NCBI RefSeq assembly: GCF_002872475.1
Contig: NZ_CP025682.1
Span: forward strand, 186,001-250,000
Length of the DNA stretch: 64,000 nucleotides
Source: Pseudazoarcus pumilus
GTDB lineage: Bacteria; Pseudomonadota; Gammaproteobacteria; Burkholderiales; Rhodocyclaceae
Direction: 5' to 3'
Both the position numbers and the translations under genes were made by a program. Positions 34,862 to 46,772 of the stretch are shown in pieces (position 1 is the first letter of the stretch; every line of letters starts with the position of its first letter). The notes beneath the pieces were generated by a model. The model was given only the letters and a program-made list of their open reading frames with translations, had not been told where the DNA came from and did no database searches.

Positions 34862-35892
34862 CCATCTCGAAAACCCGCGTTCTGCGCCTGCTGGTGACGC
34901 TGCGTCGCTATCGCGGTGCTCTGGCGCTGTTCGGTTTCCTTTCGGGTGTGGCCAGTTTCATGCTGGTCGATCGTCAGGAGGAGAGCTTCGCTCGCGTCAT
35001 TGCCCTGGTCATGCTCGTGAGCTGGCCCTGGCTGTTGCTCGAGAACGTGCTGCGTCGCTGGCTGGACGTGCGCTTTCATTTCCGGCTGCCGGCTCCGCTG
35101 CTGCGTTACGCGACGCAGATGATCCACCAGGAGAGCCTGTTCTTCGTCCTGCCCTTTTTGTTCTTCGCGACGACCTGGAGCAGCGGCCAGGCGGTGTTCA
35201 CCGGGCTCATTGGCTGTGCGGCGCTGGTGTCGGTACTCGATCCCGTCTACTACAAGTGGCTTGCGCCGCGCCGCTGGCTGTTCCTGGGATTTCACACGCT
35301 GGCACTGTTCGTCGTGCTGCTCACGGCCCTGCCCATCCTGCTCAACGTGCCCACGCACCAGACCTATCTGTATGCGCTGTTCGCCGCCGTGCTGCTGTCT
35401 TTTCCCAGCCTCGCTGCGGTAATCCGTGCGCGCACGCGCTGGCGCGGCTTGCTGCTCGCGGGTCTGGTGGTGGCGCTGGGCGCGTTCGGCTGGGTGGGTC
35501 GCTTCTGGGTGCCGCCGTCTACGCTGCGGCTGACCGACATCCAGCTCGCGCTGGAAATGGATCGAGAGCGCCGCGCGCCCAGCGTGCCGGTGTCGCAGGT
35601 GTCGGTCGAGCGGCTGCACCGCGATGGCCTGTTCGCCTATACCGCGATCCATGCGCCGCTGGGCCTGCAGGAACGCATCTTCCACGTGTGGATGCTCGAC
35701 GGGGAGGAAGTCGACCGCATTCCGCTTGAAATCCAGGGCGGACGCGAGCGGGGCTACCGCGCCTGGACGCACAAGCTCAACTTCCCCGAGGACTCGGGCG
35801 GGCGCTGGCGCGTCGAGGTCGTCACCGAGTCCGGCCAGATGATCGGCAGAGGTCGTTTCCGCACGGTCGCGGAGACTCCGGCGCCGGACTGA
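34858..35892 (+). CDS. DUF5924/DUF2914-like membrane protein
   Basis: The 344-aa protein has about six or seven membrane segments in residues 20-220, then a soluble C-terminal domain of about 110 residues containing RIFHVWMLDGEEVDRIPLEI and RVEVVTESGQMIGRGRF. That layout matches DUF5924 joined to a DUF2914-type domain. Function unknown. GTG 34858 overlaps the preceding stop (GTGA), so it is the last gene of the SDR-monooxygenase-DUF2520 unit. Confidence 0.72.
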   Translation: MTISKTRVLRLLVTLRRYRGALALFGFLSGVASFMLVDRQEESFARVIALVMLVSWPWLLLENVLRRWLDVRFHFRLPAPLLRYATQMIHQESLFFVLPFLFFATTWSSGQAVFTGLIGCAALVSVLDPVYYKWLAPRRWLFLGFHTLALFVVLLTALPILLNVPTHQTYLYALFAAVLLSFPSLAAVIRARTRWRGLLLAGLVVALGAFGWVGRFWVPPSTLRLTDIQLALEMDRERRAPSVPVSQVSVERLHRDGLFAYTAIHAPLGLQERIFHVWMLDGEEVDRIPLEIQGGRERGYRAWTHKLNFPEDSGGRWRVEVVTESGQMIGRGRFRTVAETPAPD

Positions 35893-35992
35893 GCCAGGCC
35901 GCTGCCGGGTCGGTGGGCATGGGGATTGCTTTTCAACGTACATCCCGTTGCCAGTCCGGCGCGAGCGGTTCCGGCCGTCGCCCGGCCGCCCG

Positions 35993-38900
35993 ATGAACGA
36001 AGATTCCGCGATCCACGCTCCACAGGCGCCCGCCGCCGATGCGGTGCAGCGCGTCGTCAAGGTCCGCCGCGACTACAACACCTGGGTCGCGAACGAGACC
36101 ATGGAGGACTACGCGCTGCGCTTCACGCCGCGCAGCTTCCGCCGCTGGTCGGCGCTGCGGGTGGGCAACACCGCCTTCGGGTCGGCATCGTTTCTGGTGC
36201 TCGAGGCGGTGGGCGCGACCATGCTGGTGGGCTACGGCTTCATCAACAGCTTCTGGGCCATCCTCGCGATCGGACTGATCATCTTCCTCACCGGCCTGCC
36301 GATCAGCCTGCATGCCGCGCGCCATGGCGTGGACATGGACCTGCTCACGCGCGGTTCGGGCTTCGGCTACATCGGCTCGACCATCTCGTCGCTGGTCTAT
36401 GCCTGCTTCACCTTCATCCTGTTCGCGCTCGAAGCGGCCATCATGGCCTACGCGCTGGAACTGGCCTTTCACATCCCGCCGGCGTGGGGTTATCTGATCT
36501 GTGCGCTGGTGGTGATTCCGCTGGTCACGCACGGCATCACCGTGATCAGCCGCATCCAGACTTTCACGCAGCCCATCTGGCTGTTCCTGCTGGCGCTGCC
36601 CTTCCTCTATGTGTTGAACCAGGACGCAACCGTGCTGCAGGCGCTTTGGCACTATCCCGGTGCATCGGGCGAGGCGGGCGGATTCAACTGGCACCTTTTT
36701 GGTGCGGCAATGACGGTCGGGATCGCGCTGATCACCCAGATGGGGGAGCAGGCCGACTATCTGCGCTTCATGCCGGAGCGTACCGAGTCCAACAAGGGGC
36801 GCTGGCTCACCGGCGTGGTGCTCGGCGGCCCCGGCTGGGTCGTGATGGGCGTGATCAAGATGCTCGGCGGCGCGCTGCTGGCGTGGATGCTGCTCGAACA
36901 GGGGGTGGCGGTCGAAAAGGCCGTGGACCCCAACCAGATGTATCTGCTGGGCTTCGGCCTGGTGTTCGATTCGGTGGCGTGGGCGGTCGGCGTGACCGCG
37001 CTGTTCGTGATCGTCTCGCAGCTCAAGATCAACGTCACCAACGCCTACGCCGGCTCGCTGGCGTGGTCGAACTTCTTCTCGCGCTTGACCCACAGCCACC
37101 CGGGGCGCGTGGTGTGGGTGGTGTTCAACGTGCTGATCGCACTGCTGCTCATGGAGATGAACGTCTTCGGCGCGCTCGGCCAGGTGCTGGGGCTGTACTC
37201 GAACGTGGCGATCTCGTGGATCGTCGCGGTGGTGGCCGATCTGGTCATCAACAAGCCGATGGGCTGGTCGCCCAGGGGCATCGAATTCAAGCGCAGCCAT
37301 CTGTACGACATCAACCCGGTGGGTGTCGGCGCGATGGGGGTGGCATCCATATTGTCGGTGGCGACCTTCGTGGGTCTGTTCGGCGAAGGCATCCAGCCCT
37401 TCGCGCCCTTCGTCGCGATGATTGCCGCCCTGGTGGTGTCGCCGCTGATTGCGTGGTGGACGCAGGGCCGCTACTACCTCGCGCGAGCGCCCGAGCCTCC
37501 GGTCGAGGGCCAGCGCAAATGCACCATCTGCAAGCAGTACTTCGAGGTCGAGGACACCAGTTTCTGCCCGGCCTATCGCGGCACCATCTGCTCGCTGTGC
37601 TGCACGCTGGACGCGCGCTGTGGCGACCTGTGCAAGCCGCACGCGCGTATCTCGGCGCAATGGGCGGCGCTGTTGCAGCGCTGTCTGCCGGCGCGGTTGC
37701 GGCCCTACCTGGACGCCGGGCTGGGCCATTATCTGCTGCTGACCGGCGGAGTCGTGTCCTTCCTCGCCCTGCTGCTCGGGCTGATCTACGTGCATGAGGC
37801 GCAGGCGCTGGGGCCGGAAGCGGCCGGGACACTCGACGGCGTGTTCCTCAAGGTCTTCGTCGCGCTGTTGATCGTCGCCGGCACCGGCGCATGGTGGATG
37901 GTGCTCACGCACAAGAGCCGGCATGTCGCGCAGCAGGAATCCAATCGCCAGACGCAATTGCTGGTGCGAGAGATCGAGTCGCACAAGCGCACCGACGAGC
38001 AGCTGCAGAACGCCCGCCGCGTCGCGGAGCAGGCCAACTCGGCCAAGAGCCGCTACCTGACCGCGATCAGCCACGAACTGCGCACGCCGCTCAACAGCAT
38101 TCTCGGTTATGCGCAGATCCTCGACGCCGACGAGGCGATCCCGCCCAATCGGCGGCCGGCCGTTGGCGTGATCCGCAAGGGCGGCGAGCATCTGCTGTCG
38201 CTGATCGAGGGCACGCTCGACATCGCCCGCATCGAGGGCGGCAAGCTCACGCTGGACGTGCGCCCGCTGGCCTTCCCGGCCTTCATGCGCCAGATCGTCG
38301 GCATGTTCGAACTGCAGGCACGCGACAAGGGTCTGCGCTTCACCTACGAACCGGCCGAACCACTGCCCGAGGTCGTGCGTGCCGACGAGAAGCGTCTGCG
38401 CCAGATCCTCATCAACATCATCGGCAACGCCGTGAAGTTCACCGCGCGCGGCACGGTGCGCGTGCGTCTGTCCTGGCGTCACGAGATGGCCACCATCGAG
38501 GTCGAGGATTCCGGCCCCGGCATCGAGCCCGAAGAGCGCGCGCGCATCTTCGAGCCCTTCGAGCGCGGCCGCTCGGCGCGCGCCGGCGCGACCGCCGGCA
38601 CCGGCCTGGGTCTGACCATCAGCCGCATGCTCACCGACCTGATGGGTGGCCAGATGAGCGTCGACAGCACGCCCGGTCAGGGCAGCACCTTCCGCGTGCG
38701 TCTGTTCCTGCCGCAATTGCACGGCAAGCAGGCCGAACAGGCCCTGCCGCGTGTGCGCCGCATCGGCTACAAGGGCGTGCGTCGGCGCGTCCTCGTCGTC
38801 GACAACGAGCGCGTCGATCGCGAGCTTCTGGTCTCGGTGCTCGAGCCGCTGGGTTTCGAGGTCGCCCAGGCGACGTCCGGCGAGGAGTGCCTGGAGCGCA

Positions 38901-39430
38901 TCGGCGACGTGCGCCCGCATCTGGTGTTCATGGATCTGGCGATGGGTGGCATCGACGGCTGGGAGACGCTGCGCCGTCTGCGTGCCGGGCCGCACGCGGA
39001 TGTGCCGGCCGCGATCCTGTCGGCCAACGCCTTCGACCGCAACCTCGACAACGATGTCGGCATCGGCCCCGAGGACTTCATGCTCAAGCCCATTCGCGTC
39101 GACGACCTGCTCGGATGGATCGGCCGTCGGCTGGATCTCGAATGGGTGTGCGCCGAGGCGAGCCCCGAACCCCCGCCGGCGCCGATGCCGGCTGCCGCCG
39201 ATCCGATGAAGCTGCCCCCCGCCGCGGCGCGGCGCGAACTCGATGCGGTGATCGAACTGGGCTATCCGCGCGGCATCCTCGCGCGACTGGTCGAGATCGA
39301 GAACGCCCATCCCGAATGCGGCGAGTTCGTTCGCATCGCGCGCGAGATGACGCGGGCCTTCCGTTTCGATGTGCTGCGCGACATGCTGCGCGGTGACATC
39401 GCGACCACGGAGGACGATGATGATCACTGA
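35993..39430 (+). CDS. NCS1-type transporter fused to hybrid histidine kinase
   Basis: The 1145-aa protein has four parts. Residues 30-490 are a polytopic domain resembling nucleobase:cation symporters (NCS1; GEQADYLRFMPERTESNKGR and about 12 helices). Residues 507-555 hold eight cysteines (KCTICKQYF, FCPAY, CSLCC, RCGDLC), probably a metal site. Two more helices (565-630) lead to a HisKA/HATPase core (SHELRTPLNS, phospho-His about 693; GTGLGLTISRML). A receiver (LVFMDLAMGG, Asp about 981) and a helical tail follow. Like CbrA-type sensors, uptake and sensing may be linked. ATG 35993 has no clear RBS. Confidence 0.82.
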   Translation: MNEDSAIHAPQAPAADAVQRVVKVRRDYNTWVANETMEDYALRFTPRSFRRWSALRVGNTAFGSASFLVLEAVGATMLVGYGFINSFWAILAIGLIIFLTGLPISLHAARHGVDMDLLTRGSGFGYIGSTISSLVYACFTFILFALEAAIMAYALELAFHIPPAWGYLICALVVIPLVTHGITVISRIQTFTQPIWLFLLALPFLYVLNQDATVLQALWHYPGASGEAGGFNWHLFGAAMTVGIALITQMGEQADYLRFMPERTESNKGRWLTGVVLGGPGWVVMGVIKMLGGALLAWMLLEQGVAVEKAVDPNQMYLLGFGLVFDSVAWAVGVTALFVIVSQLKINVTNAYAGSLAWSNFFSRLTHSHPGRVVWVVFNVLIALLLMEMNVFGALGQVLGLYSNVAISWIVAVVADLVINKPMGWSPRGIEFKRSHLYDINPVGVGAMGVASILSVATFVGLFGEGIQPFAPFVAMIAALVVSPLIAWWTQGRYYLARAPEPPVEGQRKCTICKQYFEVEDTSFCPAYRGTICSLCCTLDARCGDLCKPHARISAQWAALLQRCLPARLRPYLDAGLGHYLLLTGGVVSFLALLLGLIYVHEAQALGPEAAGTLDGVFLKVFVALLIVAGTGAWWMVLTHKSRHVAQQESNRQTQLLVREIESHKRTDEQLQNARRVAEQANSAKSRYLTAISHELRTPLNSILGYAQILDADEAIPPNRRPAVGVIRKGGEHLLSLIEGTLDIARIEGGKLTLDVRPLAFPAFMRQIVGMFELQARDKGLRFTYEPAEPLPEVVRADEKRLRQILINIIGNAVKFTARGTVRVRLSWRHEMATIEVEDSGPGIEPEERARIFEPFERGRSARAGATAGTGLGLTISRMLTDLMGGQMSVDSTPGQGSTFRVRLFLPQLHGKQAEQALPRVRRIGYKGVRRRVLVVDNERVDRELLVSVLEPLGFEVAQATSGEECLERIGDVRPHLVFMDLAMGGIDGWETLRRLRAGPHADVPAAILSANAFDRNLDNDVGIGPEDFMLKPIRVDDLLGWIGRRLDLEWVCAEASPEPPPAPMPAAADPMKLPPAAARRELDAVIELGYPRGILARLVEIENAHPECGEFVRIAREMTRAFRFDVLRDMLRGDIATTEDDDDH

Positions 39431-40346
39431 CAGTGGCCAGGGCATCGTGCTGATCGTCGACGACGTGCCCGACAACCTCGCGCTGCTGCACGACGCGCTC
39501 GACGAGTCCGGCTACACCGTGCTGGTCGCCACCAGCGGCGAGGCCGCCATCGCACGCGCGCGTCAGAGCCTGCCCGACGTCGTGCTGCTCGACGCGATGA
39601 TGCCGGGCATGGACGGCTTCGAGGTCGCCCGCCGGCTCAAGGCCGACTTCGCCACGCGCGCCATTCCGCTGATCTTCATGACCGGCCTGACCGAAACCGA
39701 AAACGTCGTCGCCGCGTTCGCGGCCGGCGGCGCCGACTACGTCACCAAGCCCATCCGCCCGGCCGAAGTGCTGGCACGTATCGCTGCCCACGTGCACAAC
39801 GCCCGCGAAATGCGCCAGGCGCGCACGGCGCTCGACGCCTTCGGTCAGGCCACCGTCGCCGTGCGCGCCCGCGACGGCAAGCTCGTCTGGCAGACCCCGC
39901 TGGCACGCAAGCTGCTGCGCGAATGGTTCGACCCGGAAAACGAGGATTGCCCCACGCGCCTGGCCGACTGGCTCGCCGCCGCCCGCCGCGCCCGCGGCGA
40001 GCGGCGTGAAGTCCCGCCGCTGATCGCCGCCGACGGCGAAAAGCGCCTGCTCGGGTCCTTCCACGACCAGAGCGACGACGACGGCGACGGCGAATGGCTG
40101 GTGGTGCTGCGCGAGGAAGACGACGCCAGCGCCGTCGAAACCCTGATGTCCGCCTTCGGCCTGACCGCGCGCGAAGCGGAAGTCCTGCAATGGGTCATCC
40201 GCGGCAAGACCAATCGCGACATCGGCGACATTCTCGGCACCAGCCCGCGCACCGTGCACAAGCACCTGGAGCATGTGTTCGAAAAGCTCGGCGTGGAAAC
40301 CCGCACCGCGGCGGCGGGGATGGCGATGCAGAGGTTGCAGGGATAG
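39420..40346 (+). CDS. LuxR-family response regulator, partner of the transporter-kinase
   Basis: The 308-aa protein has a receiver (VLIVDDVPDN, LLDAMMPGMDGF with phospho-Asp, and a late YVTKPIRP) and a central PAS-like stretch (about 130-235). The C-terminal LuxR helix-turn-helix is LTAREAEVLQWVIRGKTNRDIG with SPRTVHKHLEHVFEKLG. ATG 39420 follows GGAGG by 6 bases and overlaps the kinase gene by 11 bp, so the two are coupled. Target genes unknown; the urt operon downstream is a candidate by context only. Confidence 0.9.
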   Translation: MITDSGQGIVLIVDDVPDNLALLHDALDESGYTVLVATSGEAAIARARQSLPDVVLLDAMMPGMDGFEVARRLKADFATRAIPLIFMTGLTETENVVAAFAAGGADYVTKPIRPAEVLARIAAHVHNAREMRQARTALDAFGQATVAVRARDGKLVWQTPLARKLLREWFDPENEDCPTRLADWLAAARRARGERREVPPLIAADGEKRLLGSFHDQSDDDGDGEWLVVLREEDDASAVETLMSAFGLTAREAEVLQWVIRGKTNRDIGDILGTSPRTVHKHLEHVFEKLGVETRTAAAGMAMQRLQG

Positions 40347-40401
40347 GCCGGTTGCCTCCGGGGTGGGACAATCGGGGAGTTTCAATCGGCCCGAACTCAC
40401 C

Positions 40402-41115
40402 ATGACGCTTCCGTTCCGTTCGATCCTGATGCTTTGGCTGGCGGCAGCGCCAGGATTGGCTGCCGCTTTGCCCGAAGGCTTCGTCGACGTTCCCGAAGCG
40501 ATCCCCGAGGCGCGCTACGACATCCGCTACCTCGGCTCGGAGAACTTCATCGGGCGCCCGGTCGCGGGCTACGAGCGCGCCACCTGCATTCTCAGCGAGC
40601 CGGCGGCCGAAGCGCTGGCGCGGGTGCAGCGCGAGGCCATGCTCAATGGTCTGACGCTGAAGATCTTCGACTGCTTCCGGCCGCAGCGGGCGGTGGATGA
40701 CTTCGTGCGCTGGGGGCGGGATCTCGCCGATCTGAAGATGAAGGCCGCCTACTACCCGCGCGTACCCAAGGACGAACTGTTCGAGCGCGGTTACATCGCC
40801 GAGAAGTCCGGCCACAGCCGCGGCAGCACGGTGGACCTGACGCTGGTGGTGACCGACCCGGCGCGCGCAACACAGGTGTTGCAGGGGCCGATCACGGTCG
40901 GCGCGGAGGCCGACATGGGTTCGCCCTTTGACCTGTTCGATCCGCGCTCACACACGGAAAACCCGGACATGCCCGCCCATGTACGCCACAACCGCGCGTG
41001 GTTCGCTGCGCTGATGGACCGCCACGGTTTCAGCAATCTGCCCGAGGAATGGTGGCACTACACCTTGCGCGACGAACCGTATCCGGACCGCTTCTTCGAC
41101 TTCCCGGTGAAGTGA
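40402..41115 (+). CDS. Exported M15D D-alanyl-D-alanine dipeptidase (VanX/DdpX-like)
   Basis: The 237-aa protein has a signal peptide (MTLPFRSILMLWLAAAPGLAAA). The zinc motif is SGHSRGSTVDL, with the second zinc region EEWWHY near the C-terminus. FDCFRPQRAVDDF carries the conserved arginine. It would cleave D-Ala-D-Ala, for peptidoglycan recycling rather than vancomycin resistance in a Gram-negative. The next gene overlaps as GTGA. Confidence 0.9.
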   Translation: MTLPFRSILMLWLAAAPGLAAALPEGFVDVPEAIPEARYDIRYLGSENFIGRPVAGYERATCILSEPAAEALARVQREAMLNGLTLKIFDCFRPQRAVDDFVRWGRDLADLKMKAAYYPRVPKDELFERGYIAEKSGHSRGSTVDLTLVVTDPARATQVLQGPITVGAEADMGSPFDLFDPRSHTENPDMPAHVRHNRAWFAALMDRHGFSNLPEEWWHYTLRDEPYPDRFFDFPVK

Positions 41116-41552
41116 AGGCAGTCGTGGCGAATGGGAGTGCGATCCCGCCGCAGATGATTGCGGCCTACGAGGCGGCCGAGTACCGCATCGAGGCCGATCC
41201 GCCCATCGTCCTGCGCATGGGTCAAATGAGCGAGCCGCTGGCAGGCCTGATGGTCGACAAGAACATGAAGTCGGCGGCCTTTCTCACTGCCTGCAACCCG
41301 CACGGCCAGATGCTTGGCGCGGCCGACAACGCAACCCGCACGGCCGCGCTGGGCGCGGAACTGGAGCGCTTCGCGCCGCTGGTGCTGCCGGCGTGCGGCG
41401 TCGATCCGGCCGGCCGTTGGCCGGACGAGCCGGGATTTCTCGCGCTCGGCTGCCCGCCCGCCATCATCGAGGCGCTGGGTCGCCGCCATCGCCAGAACGC
41501 GCTCGTGCTGTGCGGCGAGGATGCGGTGCCGCGGCTGGTGCTGTTGCGCTAG
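41112..41552 (+). CDS. DUF3293 family protein
   Basis: The 146-aa protein contains YEAAEYRI, AFLTACNPHGQ and EPGFLALG, marks of DUF3293. It has no signal peptide and its function is unknown. A GTG at 41112 overlaps the dipeptidase stop (GTGA). It is convergent with the epimerase gene, 16 bp apart. Confidence 0.75.
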   Translation: MKAVVANGSAIPPQMIAAYEAAEYRIEADPPIVLRMGQMSEPLAGLMVDKNMKSAAFLTACNPHGQMLGAADNATRTAALGAELERFAPLVLPACGVDPAGRWPDEPGFLALGCPPAIIEALGRRHRQNALVLCGEDAVPRLVLLR

Positions 41553-41568
41553 CAAGGTTTCAGTTTCG

Positions 41569-42534
<966 letters not shown>

Positions 42535-42711
42535 GCGGGCGATCTCCCGGTTCGTGACAGGCAGATAGACTGCCGTTGTCGATGCTGGTCGAACTGTACC
42601 GGCTTGGCAGGGTCTGTTGCGTGTTGCGGCAGCGCGTTCGAAGCCGATTTGGGCCAGACCCCGCACTGCGGCAAAATACCCGATTGCTTTGCCGCTCCAT
42701 AGAGGCAACCC

Positions 42712-44595
<1,884 letters not shown>

Positions 44596-44596
44596 C

Positions 44597-45004
44597 TCAC
44601 GTCGCCCAGTCTTCGACCCTCAACCCCTCGATGCGGTCGAACTCGCGCGTGTTGTGCGTGACCAGCGTCGCGCCTTCGGCCAGTGCATGGCATGCGATCC
44701 ACAGGTCGTTGGCGCCGATCGGCGTTCCCGCCGCCTTCAGGCGGGAGAACTGTGCGGCGTAGTGATGGCAGATGTCGGGTTTCGACGGATACAGCACCGG
44801 CACCTGTCGCGTGAGCGCGGTCAGCCGGCCCAGCACTTCCGGCTTGCGCGTGCTGCGCTCGGCCCCCTTGAGCAGTTCCGCATAGGTGATGAAGGACATC
44901 GCCAGCGCATCGCCCTCCGGCAGTGCGTCCACCCGCTCGGCGACCTGCGGTGGCCGGTTCCTGATCAGGTAGATCAGGATGTTGGTGTCGAGCAGGTAGA
45001 TCAC
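44597..45004 (-). CDS. vapC: VapC PIN-domain toxin
   Basis: The 135-aa ribonuclease toxin has the PIN acidic residues Asp6 (LLDTNIL), Glu43 (TYAELLKG), Asp100 (GANDLWIA) and a late Asp in REFDRI. VapC proteins cut tRNA or rRNA. It overlaps its antitoxin gene by 4 bp and sits convergent to the ABC transporter with one base between stops. Confidence 0.93.
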   Translation of the reverse strand: MIYLLDTNILIYLIRNRPPQVAERVDALPEGDALAMSFITYAELLKGAERSTRKPEVLGRLTALTRQVPVLYPSKPDICHHYAAQFSRLKAAGTPIGANDLWIACHALAEGATLVTHNTREFDRIEGLRVEDWAT

Positions 45005-45255
45005 AGCGTTTCGCGGTCCTGCATCGGCTGCGCTGCAGCGCGATCCTCCTCCAGCGCGGCGACGAATTCGTCGTCGAAGCCTTCCAGTGCGGCGAGCAAG
45101 GCCTTGCCGCGCTGCGCCGGCAGCGGGTGGATGACGAGATCCCCGTCGGCATTGCGATGAATGCGCACGCGGTCGGTGTCCAGCCGCAGTTCCGCGGGGA
45201 TGCGTACCGCCTGGCTGTTGCCGTTGGCGAAGACCCGTGTCGTTAGTTCATTCAT
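45001..45255 (-). CDS. vapB: VapB antitoxin (AbrB/SpoVT type)
   Basis: The 84-aa protein has an N-terminal swapped-hairpin AbrB domain (TTRVFANGNSQAVRIPAEL) and a C-terminal acidic segment that would wrap VapC. An 8-bp palindrome ACACGTGT at 45274-45281, 19 bases upstream of the ATG, could be its autoregulatory operator. Overlaps vapC by 4 bp. Confidence 0.92.
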   Translation of the reverse strand: MNELTTRVFANGNSQAVRIPAELRLDTDRVRIHRNADGDLVIHPLPAQRGKALLAALEGFDDEFVAALEEDRAAAQPMQDRETL

Positions 45256-45440
45256 GGGTCGCTCCTGGTGAGTACACGTGTGTGTGCATGATACGTTCCC
45301 CGGGGCGCTCGTGCCAAGCCGGCTTTGTGTGCCCGTGTCCCGCATACGCCATGTTGCGTATTCCCGCTGCATGAGCGCGGCCCTACCCTGAACTCGCACT
45401 GCTTCATGCGATTTCCTCCAACACGTTCAGGGAGCCCCTC

Positions 45441-46694
45441 ATGCAAAACCGTCGCAACTTCGTCAAGTCCCTCGTACTTTCCGCCTCGATCGCCGCCATC
45501 GGCGTGCCCATCGGCGCGGCCGCCGCCGATACCATCAAGGTCGGCATCCTGCATTCGCTCTCCGGCACGATGGCGATCTCCGAGACCGCGCTCAAGAACG
45601 TCGCGCTGATGACCATCGAGGAGATCAACGCCAACGGCGGCGTGATGGGCAAGCAGCTCGAGCCGGTGGTCGTCGACCCGGCTTCCGACTGGCCGCTGTT
45701 CGCCGAGCGCGCGCGCCAGCTCATCACCCAGGACAAGGTTTCCGTGGTCTTCGGCTGCTGGACGTCGGTCAGCCGCAAGTCGGTGCTGCCGGTGTTCAAG
45801 GAGCTCAACGGTCTGCTGTTCTACCCGGTGCAGTACGAGGGCGAAGAGCTCGAGAAGAACGTCTTCTACACCGGTGCGGCGCCCAACCAGCAGGCGATTC
45901 CGGCCACCGAGTACCTGATGAGCGAGGAAGGCGGGGCTGCCCGCCGCTTCGTGCTGCTGGGCACGGACTACGTCCATCCGCGCACCACCAACAAGATCCT
46001 GCGTGCCTTCCTCAACAGCAAGGGCATTCCCGACTCCGACATCATGGAGGAGTACACGCCCTTCGGGCACTCCGACTACCAGACCATCATCGCCAACATC
46101 AAGAAGTTCTCGGCCGGTGGCAAGACCGCGGTGATCTCGACCATCAACGGTGACTCCAACGTGCCGTTCTACCGCGAGCTGGGCAACGCCGGGCTGGCGG
46201 CCACCGACGTGCCGGTGGTGGCCTTCTCGGTCGGCGAGGAAGAACTGCGCGGCGTCGACACCAAGCCGCTGCTGGGCCACCTGGCTGCGTGGAACTACTT
46301 CATGTCGGTCGACAACCCCGCCAACGAGGCCTTCGTCAGCAAGTACCGCGCGTGGGCCAAGGCCAACAACGTGCCCAACGCCGACACCGTCGTGACCAAC
46401 GACCCGATGGAGGCCACCTACGTCGGCATCAACATGTGGAAGCAGGCCGTGGAGAAGGCCGGCACCACCGATGTCGATGCCGTCATCGAGGCCATGGGCG
46501 GCCAGACCTTCGACGCCCCGTCGGGCTTCACGCTGAAGATGGACGAGACCAACCACCACCTGCACAAGCCGGTGCTGATCGGCGAGGTGCGTGACGACGG
46601 CCAGTTCGACGTCGTGTGGGAGACGGACTCCCCGATCCGCGCCCAGCCGTGGAGCCCGTACATCGAGGGCAACGAGTCCAAGCTCGGCAAGTAA
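45441..46694 (+). CDS. urtA: UrtA, urea ABC transporter substrate-binding protein
   Basis: The 417-aa periplasmic protein has a Sec signal (MQNRRNFVKSLVLSASIAA) and the UrtA pattern: KVGILHSLSGTMAISE, VVFGCWTSVSRKSVLPVF, LFYPVQYEGEE and NHHLHKPVLIGE. It binds urea and perhaps short amides. The 185-bp spacer to vapB contains inverted repeat ATACGC-N6-GCGTAT (45344-45361), which may be a regulator site. A 12-bp hairpin follows the gene. Confidence 0.95.
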   Translation: MQNRRNFVKSLVLSASIAAIGVPIGAAAADTIKVGILHSLSGTMAISETALKNVALMTIEEINANGGVMGKQLEPVVVDPASDWPLFAERARQLITQDKVSVVFGCWTSVSRKSVLPVFKELNGLLFYPVQYEGEELEKNVFYTGAAPNQQAIPATEYLMSEEGGAARRFVLLGTDYVHPRTTNKILRAFLNSKGIPDSDIMEEYTPFGHSDYQTIIANIKKFSAGGKTAVISTINGDSNVPFYRELGNAGLAATDVPVVAFSVGEEELRGVDTKPLLGHLAAWNYFMSVDNPANEAFVSKYRAWAKANNVPNADTVVTNDPMEATYVGINMWKQAVEKAGTTDVDAVIEAMGGQTFDAPSGFTLKMDETNHHLHKPVLIGEVRDDGQFDVVWETDSPIRAQPWSPYIEGNESKLGK

Positions 46695-46703
46695 GCCCGC
46701 CCG

Positions 46704-46746
46704 GGGCCGGAAGCGACGCGGCAGCCGCCGTGGCCGCTTCCGGCCC
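46704..46746 (+). terminator. Attenuator-like hairpin between urtA and urtB
   Basis: GGGCCGGAAGCG (46704-46715) pairs perfectly with CGCTTCCGGCCC (46735-46746), a 12-bp stem. Only a weak T-rich stretch (TTCCCGATTT) follows. Partial termination or 3' protection here would give the binding protein in excess over the membrane subunits, as is common for ABC importers. Confidence 0.6.
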
Positions 46747-46772
46747 TTCCCGATTTCCAGAGGTAAGCGATC

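Noticed and set aside
35933-39475. Minus-strand open frame of about 1180 codons opposite the transporter-kinase gene
   Set aside because: It mirrors a gene with clear domains, has low-complexity His/Arg/Gln-rich translation and no recognisable motif; it arises from GC-rich third positions.
45256-45440. Sigma-54 promoter for urtA
   Set aside because: No GG-N10-GC pattern with the expected TGGCAC/TTGC context was found in the spacer.
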